Shown here: in pieces, positions 58,505-64,000 of the stretch | How the letters are laid out: every line of letters begins with the position of its first letter | How positions within the stretch are numbered: position 1 is the first letter of the stretch | Assembly (NCBI GenBank): GCA_047495785.1 | Contig: JBLDXI010000055.1 | Location: forward strand, 1,488,001-1,552,000 | Source: Lepidodermella squamata | Taxonomy: Eukaryota; Gastrotricha | DNA length: 64,000 nucleotides | Direction: 5' to 3' | Made by a program: the position numbers and the translations under genes | Notes under the pieces: model-generated | Told to the model about the DNA's origin: nothing | Database searches by the model: none | What the model saw: only the letters and a program-made list of their open reading frames with translations

Positions 58505-58528
58505 TTTAATCATCAATGTGATCACATT

Positions 58529-59095
58529 TTCAATACTATTGAAATAATACAGTAATTGAATGATGCAGTAATTGCAGTAATTATTCGTTCAAGAATTTGT
58601 CCAATGAATTCATGTCCAGATTTCTTTATTCCTCTGGAACATAGTGTCAAGCCCGATGGATATATTGCTGACATTGCGCCAATATATATTATTATACAGA
58701 GACCATTTTTCAGAATCCCTTTTTGCCATGAGAGAATTTTCTCCAAGTACAATAATACAACGTCCGGTTCTTGCTGAACTCGGAGCGTACCTCGAAAAAT
58801 TAAATACGCAGAATCAAAAGACAGATTTTGCACGCACTCTATATATTCAAATGGTGCAAGGAAAAATTAGTTTAAATTTTGTCGTAAATTGAAGATCAAA
58901 AATGAGCCTTTTATTTGTGAAATGAGTGTCGTGAGGTCGCAATTGAATGAAAGAAGCGTGGATGAAAAAAATTAACCCTGCAAACAGTCAAAATATGCTC
59001 CTACCTTGCTTATAAAAGCGACACGAACGAAGCGGAACGAAGCGGCAATAGCGTCTCAGTTATAAAACGACAAAACGTCAAAATCTGAAGCTATC
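58529..59095. other. spacer gene F / cytochrome P450
   Basis: About 570 bp with the P450 TATA box (59011). 58552-58630 resembles 61116-61185 downstream of the P450; the shared core is AATGATGCAGTA-TTGCAGTA followed by TCAAGAATTT-TC-CAATGAAT. No gene called. Confidence 0.5.
59011..59018 (+). promoter_or_regulatory. TATA box of the cytochrome P450 gene
   Basis: TATAAAAG 85 bp upstream of the start ATG at 59096; sequence and spacing suit a core promoter. Confidence 0.55.
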
Positions 59096-60774
59096 ATGAT
59101 AGCATATCTAATTTTTCCAGCTGCATCAATCATCGTGTTATTTTGGATATATCGAAAATATGTTCGGCATCGCTTTTTCGAGAGGCTGGGAATACCAGGG
59201 CCTGCTCCTCATTGGCTGTATGGGAATGTAGCCGAACTTCTGGGCAGTAGAGATCAGATGAAAATACCAGAATGGACTAAGCAACATGGCAAAATGTACG
59301 GCTTTTACGAAGGAGCAATGCCAATTTTGGTGATCAGCAGCCCAGAATTGGTTGAACAAGTGACTGTCAAGGAGTTCTGGAATTTTCAGGGCCATCGAGC
59401 CGGCCCTCTCCAAGTATGCGCTTTTAAATTCTAATATAGCATAGAACCTCAATCTAATATTTACGGTTTAGCCTGACCCCGAAACTGATATGGGAACCAA
59501 GGACTCATTCTTCGCCGTTGATGTATTTTTCGCGTGGCGAGATCACTGGAAACGTCTGCGTAACAAACTCAGCTCGGCTTTCACGATGGCGAAGATAAAG
59601 AGCTACCAACCTCAAATGCAAAGCGGTCAGCATGAGCTACTTGAATTTCTCGAGAAAACCGAAGGATCCGAATTCAACATTCAAACGCTGTTTGCTCGAT
59701 TCACGATATCTGTAATCGCCGGAATGGCGTTCGGTCTCGACTTGAGCGGCTTGGTCGCCGGCAAAAGTAAGCAAGGCGAAAGGGTCCTGGACCTTGCGAT
59801 GGACATGTTTGCCTTCTTCCAAAACAAGCCAGCTCTCCTTCGATTGGCATACTACATAACGGAACTGACCAGGCCCTTAAAATGGCTGCTAGAATTCCAG
59901 ACCAAGCTTATTCCACTTGGCCCTATGGTCCCGTGGCTAAAGCTCCGAGAGCTGTGCAAAGAGGTCGTGAAATTTCGCAAGGAGAATCCACACCTGCGGC
60001 GAAACGACGTTTTGCAGTCTCTTCTTGATGATTCAGCCCTGAATCCTAACGCAAAAATTGAAGATGAACCTCTAACGGAAGATGAAGTCCTAATGCAAAG
60101 CATGGTCCTTCTCGTTGCTGGAACTGAAACAACATCAACATGCTTGAGTTTTACCAGCTATTTGCTAGCTTCGAATCAATCAGTTCAGGATAAACTATAC
60201 GCTGAAATCAGTTCAGCTTTTCCGCCGGGCAATATCGATAATATCGATGCTGAAAAATTATTTTCGCTGCCTTATCTGGATTGCGTCATCAAAGAGTCTT
60301 TGAGGTTATATCCTATCGCGTTTACTACAAATCGCTATGTCTTAGAGGACACCCAGATCGGCGGGGTTCCTTTGAAGAAACATTTTGGATTAGTTGTCGC
60401 TGACATCTATTCAATGCACCATGACCCCGAATACTGGGGCAAAGATGCGGAAAAGTTCATTCCGGAGCGTTTTTTACCCGAAAACTCGACCGACAGGCCT
60501 GGTGCTGCGTATATGCCATTCGGCTATGGGCCCCGAATTTGCGTCGGTAAGGCTTGTTGCTACAACTTCTTTTATTTAATGATTGAAAATTTTTGATAAT
60601 TTCGCAGGAATGCGGCTGGCCATGTATGAGCTGAAACTAACGCTGGTGAATGTTATCCGAAAGTTCCGGCTAGTCGAGCCAGAAGGCGGTTATCCGAAAG
60701 AAGGCCTTCCGATAGCTGTTGAATTAGTCCTGGCTCCCGCGAACGGAGTACCCATACGGGCTCTTAAAAGATGA
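59096..60774 (+). CDS. cytochrome P450, clan 3 type
   Basis: Haem monooxygenase of the endoplasmic reticulum, likely acting on lipophilic or xenobiotic substrates. Three exons, 59096-59413, 59472-60546 and 60608-60774, give 519 residues. N-terminal anchor IAYLIFPAASIIVLFWIY, then the Pro-rich hinge GIPGPAPHWLYGN. The I-helix motif is AGTETTS, the ExxR motif ESLRLYP, the PERF motif FIPERF, and the haem loop FGYGPRICVG, with Cys near residue 463. The GPRICVGMRLAMYELKLTL block is typical of CYP3/CYP13-type clan 3 enzymes; no subfamily is assigned. All key residues are present. The short second intron (61 bp) splits the haem loop Gly codon. Confidence 0.93.
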
Positions 60775-60824
60775 AAAGACTCGCTTTTCGATTTTTATGA
60801 CCGTGACCACCGTGACCTGTCCGG

Positions 60825-60950
60825 CAGGGTGTGTACACCGGAGTGATTTTTATTCTCAGCACGCCTTTTGTTGTTTTTCTACTGTTGTTTTTACTGTTCT
60901 TTTAATCTCAAAAGCGCTGAAGAATAAAGAAAATGTAATGTAATGAACTG
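60825..60950 (+). mobile_element. second copy of the (TGTAA)n-tailed retroelement 3' end
   Basis: GTGTACACCGGAGTGATTTT, T-rich block, GAATAAAGAAAATG and TGTAATG, in the same order as 53755-53925. It starts about 50 bp after the P450 stop, and its AATAAA (60923-60928) may serve as the P450 poly(A) signal. Confidence 0.5.
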
Positions 60951-61470
60951 CAAAATACTCGCAACCATGATCTAAACATGATCATAACATGATCAAAATC
61001 TGAGCCAAATCTGATTGAGAAGTGTGACTATAAGGCACCCTTGGCACCCTCCTTAAGAAGCTTTTTCAGTCATTCACTGTTTTGCTTTTCAACACGAAAC
61101 ACTGTCGAAATAATTAAAAATGATGCAGTACTTGCAGTATTTGGTCGCCCAAGAATTTTTTCAATGAATCATGAATTATCGTGTGCATTATTTCTACTGA
61201 TAAGATTACAAGAATACCTATCCTAAATGGCGAAAAGGAGTTCATAGTGCAAGCACTTCCCAAAAGTGCGACTTGGCGATAAAAAACGATATACGTGGCG
61301 GAGGCAGATAACGAGCAATGTATTGCTATTATGTTTGAACTTGGTATCTCGGGAAAAAAATAAATGCAGAATTGATAAAGAAAAGGTTCAGCCAATTTTT
61401 TCATATTCTCGACATTTCGTTATTTCTTAACCTAATTTCATAAGTTATATCCTCTCATTTTTATATATAG
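60951..61470. other. spacer P450 / NIDO gene 1
   Basis: About 520 bp. 61116-61185 is similar to 58552-58630. Otherwise nothing is recognised. A TATATATAG run ends just before the NIDO start codon. Confidence 0.5.
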
Positions 61471-62562
61471 ATGATAAAAGTTGCCTGTTTACTTCTCTTT
61501 GCTGTTGGAGCCTTAGCTCATGGCAGCGGCAAGCACCATCCGCCTAAACACGGTGGTGGACATGGTGAGCCTCATGGCCCAAAACACCCCGAACCCTTAA
61601 AACCCATCGAACCGGCTACAATTGATCTACCCATTGGGAATGCGATCAAAAAGTTCTATCCATGGGCGCTCAATAATAAAGACCAGCGCATGGATGATGA
61701 CACCGCTCTTCTTCACGTTCATGGTAAATACGTCATCGGAAAGCACGCCGAGAAAGAGTTGTATCTGCACAATTCGGGTGCGATCTCCTTCGGGAAACAC
61801 GGCGCGTCAATTCCAAGGTCGGCTGAAGGTATTTGCGGCCCGAAGAATGAGTCATTCCGAGGCGTTGCTCCATTCTTGTCACTCGCGCAACCCGTTTCAG
61901 ACAGCACGGTATTTTTCCGTGAAAGCCAGGATTCTGACCTCCTTCGCAGGGCTGAGTCTGAAATCGTCACCGCTTATCCTATTTTCGAGGGTCTGAAATT
62001 GGAAAGTCTCTTTATTGCCACGTGGTATAAACTACGCCCAAGCAAAGATTCGGCTTGCAGCAATACTTTCCAGACGATTCTAGCCACAGACAACACGTTC
62101 ACTTTCGCCATTGTCAACTACGCTGACATGGAATGGCCAGGTGAGAGGGTCTGCACAGACACGCCAAAAGAGGTCCGAGTCGGCTACGACAATCGTGAAC
62201 ACGACCACGGGCGCCGCCACGAAGAGTCGCTATCTTGCCAGGCTAACGTAACTGAAGTCCGTAGAAATTCTAATGTCAACGTTCCAGGAACTTACATCTT
62301 CCGCCTGGACAACGCTGGTCTGAATTATCTTGATAATGTTTACTACTACGTCAAGGACTTGTGGAGTGTTTGGGTGTGGTCTAGCCTATTCCTGTCCTTC
62401 TCAGTCGGCATGTTGTTCAGCCTGTGCTGTGTTGCCTGCTGCTCGTGCTGCTGTGGCGGGAAAAGCAAGAAGAATAAGATGACACGAGCGAAACACTATC
62501 GCCGCTTCGATGTTCGCCCATCTCCGCCAATCTATTCTGTGTACCCTGATGATTTGATGTAG
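61471..62562 (+). CDS. NIDO-domain single-pass membrane protein, copy 1
   Basis: One exon, 363 residues. Signal peptide MIKVACLLLFAVGALAHG, then a His/Pro/Gly-rich spacer (about 18-48), an extracellular NIDO-type domain (KKFYPWALNNKDQ ... NSGAISFGK ... GVAPFLSLA ... FRESQDSDLLRRAESEI ... FIATWYKL ... NTFQTILATDNTFTFAIVNYADMEWPG ... VGYDNRE), a TM segment (WSSLFLSFSVGMLFSLCCVACC) running into a Cys cluster, a basic patch and a short tail with PPIYSVYPDD. The Cys cluster at the membrane is a likely palmitoylation site, and PPxY could bind WW-domain proteins; both are inferences. NIDO domains occur in nidogen and other adhesion proteins. Role unknown. Confidence 0.85.
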   Translation: MIKVACLLLFAVGALAHGSGKHHPPKHGGGHGEPHGPKHPEPLKPIEPATIDLPIGNAIKKFYPWALNNKDQRMDDDTALLHVHGKYVIGKHAEKELYLHNSGAISFGKHGASIPRSAEGICGPKNESFRGVAPFLSLAQPVSDSTVFFRESQDSDLLRRAESEIVTAYPIFEGLKLESLFIATWYKLRPSKDSACSNTFQTILATDNTFTFAIVNYADMEWPGERVCTDTPKEVRVGYDNREHDHGRRHEESLSCQANVTEVRRNSNVNVPGTYIFRLDNAGLNYLDNVYYYVKDLWSVWVWSSLFLSFSVGMLFSLCCVACCSCCCGGKSKKNKMTRAKHYRRFDVRPSPPIYSVYPDDLM

Positions 62563-62789
62563 GTTTTTAGCAGAGAGTAAACATGAACCATTACGACTTA
62601 TTTTGCAGCCCTTCAAAGTATTAATGGCCGCTCCCAATCCCCATGCCGTGACCCGGTGATTCAGCTGATCGCAATTTGCAATGAACAAACCAGGACTTTT
62701 TGATTACCTGCGCTTAAGCTTGCTTTAAAACTGTTTTAGAAAAAATTGAATGATACCTTCTTTGTTTTCAATTTTAGAATTTGAAAACT

Positions 62790-63788
62790 ATGAAAACAGC
62801 ATTGGTTTTCCTTGCTGGTGTTTTGGCCGTGCAAGCCAACAACGGTATTCTCAATCACCTCTTTCCATGGCCTCTAAGCCAAGACGACTTGCATTTGGAG
62901 TTTGACCCGACTAAAGACGTCGTGTCGAAATACATTCCGCTTGAGTCGGCATATCTTGTAGGCAAACATGGAGAGAAAGGCCTTTACCTGCACAGCTCAG
63001 GAGCTATCTCTTTCCGCAACGACAGCGTTCCGCAGAATTCAGCCGGCATTTGTGGGCCTCAGAACGTGACCTTCCGCGGCATTGCGCCATTCTTGGCTCT
63101 CACCCGCTTCAACCAAGACAGCCGGGTAACTTATCGCGAAACCAACGACAAAGCACTGCTTCAACAAGCTGAATCTGAAATTGTTACATCGTACCCGATT
63201 TTCGAAGGTCTCAGGCTAGAGCGCATTTTCATTGCAACGTGGTTCAACCTACGACCGAGTGAAAATTACGCGTGCGAAAACACCTTCCAAACCGTTCTCG
63301 CCACAGACGGCACCTTCACCTTCGCCATCGTCAACTACATTCAAATGCAGTGGCCGGGTGAAAATCGTTGCAACGACGCGCCGTTAGAGGTTCGGGTCGG
63401 CTACGACAATCGCGAACACGGCCACGGCCATCGCCACGATATTCCTCTCTCCTGCCTGGCGAACGTCACCCTGGTGCAAACATCGTCGAACGTCAACATC
63501 CCCGGCAAGTACATTTACCGCTTGGATAACGCTGGCTTGAACTATCTTTCCTGGGCCTACCACTACATTCGAGATGTTTGGAGCATCTGGATGTGGTCTG
63601 GCTTGTTTTTGTCCTTCTCTTTTGGTATGCTCGTGAGCCTGTGCTGCGCTGCCTGTTGCTCGTGCTGCCTTGGCAGCTCGAAGAAAAAGCAGATGCGCCG
63701 TAAGTACCGTCGTCAAGCTAACGATTGCAACGTTAGCAGCATTCATCCTCCTGGCTACTCGGTTTACAACCCAGATGATTTTCTGTAA
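62790..63788 (+). CDS. NIDO-domain single-pass membrane protein, copy 2
   Basis: Tandem paralogue starting 228 bp after copy 1. One exon, 332 residues. Signal peptide MKTALVFLAGVLAVQA; no His-rich spacer. NIDO domain with NHLFPWPLSQDD, SSGAISFRND, GIAPFLALTRF, YRETNDKALLQQAESEI, FIATWFNLRP, ENTFQTVLATDGTFTFAIVNY and VGYDNREHGHGHRH. TM WSGLFLSFSFGMLVSLCCAACC, Cys cluster, RRKYRRQ and tail PPGYSVYNPDDFL. The cytoplasmic tail layout (Cys cluster, basic patch, PPxYSVY, PDD) is conserved between copies although the sequence between is not, which suggests that it matters. ATG 62790 (MKTALV) is used; the longer frame starts at TTG. AATAAA at 63950 is a likely 3' signal. Confidence 0.86.
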   Translation: MKTALVFLAGVLAVQANNGILNHLFPWPLSQDDLHLEFDPTKDVVSKYIPLESAYLVGKHGEKGLYLHSSGAISFRNDSVPQNSAGICGPQNVTFRGIAPFLALTRFNQDSRVTYRETNDKALLQQAESEIVTSYPIFEGLRLERIFIATWFNLRPSENYACENTFQTVLATDGTFTFAIVNYIQMQWPGENRCNDAPLEVRVGYDNREHGHGHRHDIPLSCLANVTLVQTSSNVNIPGKYIYRLDNAGLNYLSWAYHYIRDVWSIWMWSGLFLSFSFGMLVSLCCAACCSCCLGSSKKKQMRRKYRRQANDCNVSSIHPPGYSVYNPDDFL

Positions 63789-63949
63789 GTTCATATGTTT
63801 GTTTATATGCCCGTATTTTTTAATTCGTTCTTATGTGCTTTAACAGCCCACCCAAGTATTGAAGTGTGGTCCATATCGTAAATTGAATTCGTGACTTTTA
63901 CCGTGCTGCTTAAAATTTGATTGAGAAAAGCTTGCATTTCGTCAATTTA

Positions 63950-63955
63950 AATAAA
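63950..63955 (+). terminator. AATAAA poly(A) signal of NIDO gene 2
   Basis: AATAAA 162 bp after the stop codon of the second NIDO gene, the only such hexamer between the stop and the window end. Confidence 0.5.
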
Positions 63956-64000
63956 ACATCGTAATTGCCGATGCACCTACAAGGCTTTTTATTATATGCC

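Larger units (their letters stand above)
54431..58528 (+). pseudogene. Cys-loop ligand-gated channel subunit F, broken by two insertions
   Basis: Exon 1 (54431-55052) encodes a signal peptide, a Thr-rich segment and the binding domain up to CDIDLTKFP at the Cys loop. It resumes at 56824 as FPFDTQTCHVSLVVLYP in the same frame after a 1771-bp insertion with duplicated TTTCCAT. Exons continue 56831-57130, 57191-57252 and 57312 onward: TM1 YVLFSLLAPSIVLNILLLGM, TM2 AVTLMLSIFVLQTQILS, TM3 YYAFALTLFAMVCTLYAGV. A second insertion (57566-58504) sits in TM4 and replaces the original end with TIR-encoded residues and a stop at 57623. The original TM4 end (INVITFSILLK) is still readable at 58508-58543. 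Loop C lacks vicinal cysteines, so it is a non-alpha type. The Cys loop has the canonical 13 residues. Confidence 0.8.

Overview
This window is nuclear DNA of an invertebrate animal. The genes are multi-exon, with GT-AG introns mostly 47-63 bp long. The proteins are animal-specific: activin type II receptor, ATRX, GON-4-like, GABA-B-like receptors, Cys-loop receptors and ATG16 with WD40 repeats. Acceptor sites are loose (TTTTAG, CAG, AAG), so I do not assign a phylum. A compact-genome ecdysozoan (nematode or tardigrade grade) would fit, but this is an inference.

Layout. 1-1843 is the end of a 177-bp satellite array. 2266-28054 is a dense housekeeping block. YRDC, CHMP1 and a cytosolic-type acetyl-CoA acetyltransferase lie on the minus strand. 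On the plus strand are an activin type II receptor, tubulin chaperone TBCD, two tandem ATG16 paralogues, GON-4-like and ATRX/XNP. 28055-40546 holds three tandem GABA-B-like class C receptors, a decayed fragment of another, and a perfect foldback element. 40871-41722 is an intronless secreted alpha-carbonic anhydrase (minus).

42612-58540 is a Cys-loop ligand-gated channel cluster in active turnover. Two full-length subunits (42612-44353 and 44843-46683, minus) are followed by two related genes (48518-49803 and 51194-52451, minus). These two keep intact reading frames through the signal peptide and ligand-binding domain but stop inside the first membrane helix. A sixth subunit on the plus strand (54431-58528) is broken by two insertions, each with a target-site duplication. 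59096-60774 is a clan-3-type cytochrome P450. 61471-63788 is a tandem pair of intronless NIDO-domain membrane proteins.

The main finding is the pair of ligand-binding-domain-only genes. Both kept the aromatic and vicinal-cysteine residues of the agonist site. Both lost TM2-TM4 by the same recombination event, and both lost five in-frame codons of the Cys loop (the YPFD region that contacts the membrane domain in full receptors). Molluscan acetylcholine-binding protein has the same combination (soluble, short hydrophilic Cys loop). These genes may therefore be an independently evolved soluble ligand-binding family, with decay as the alternative.

Coordinates of multi-exon genes come from joining open frames at GT/AG sites with consistent phase; no transcript data were available.
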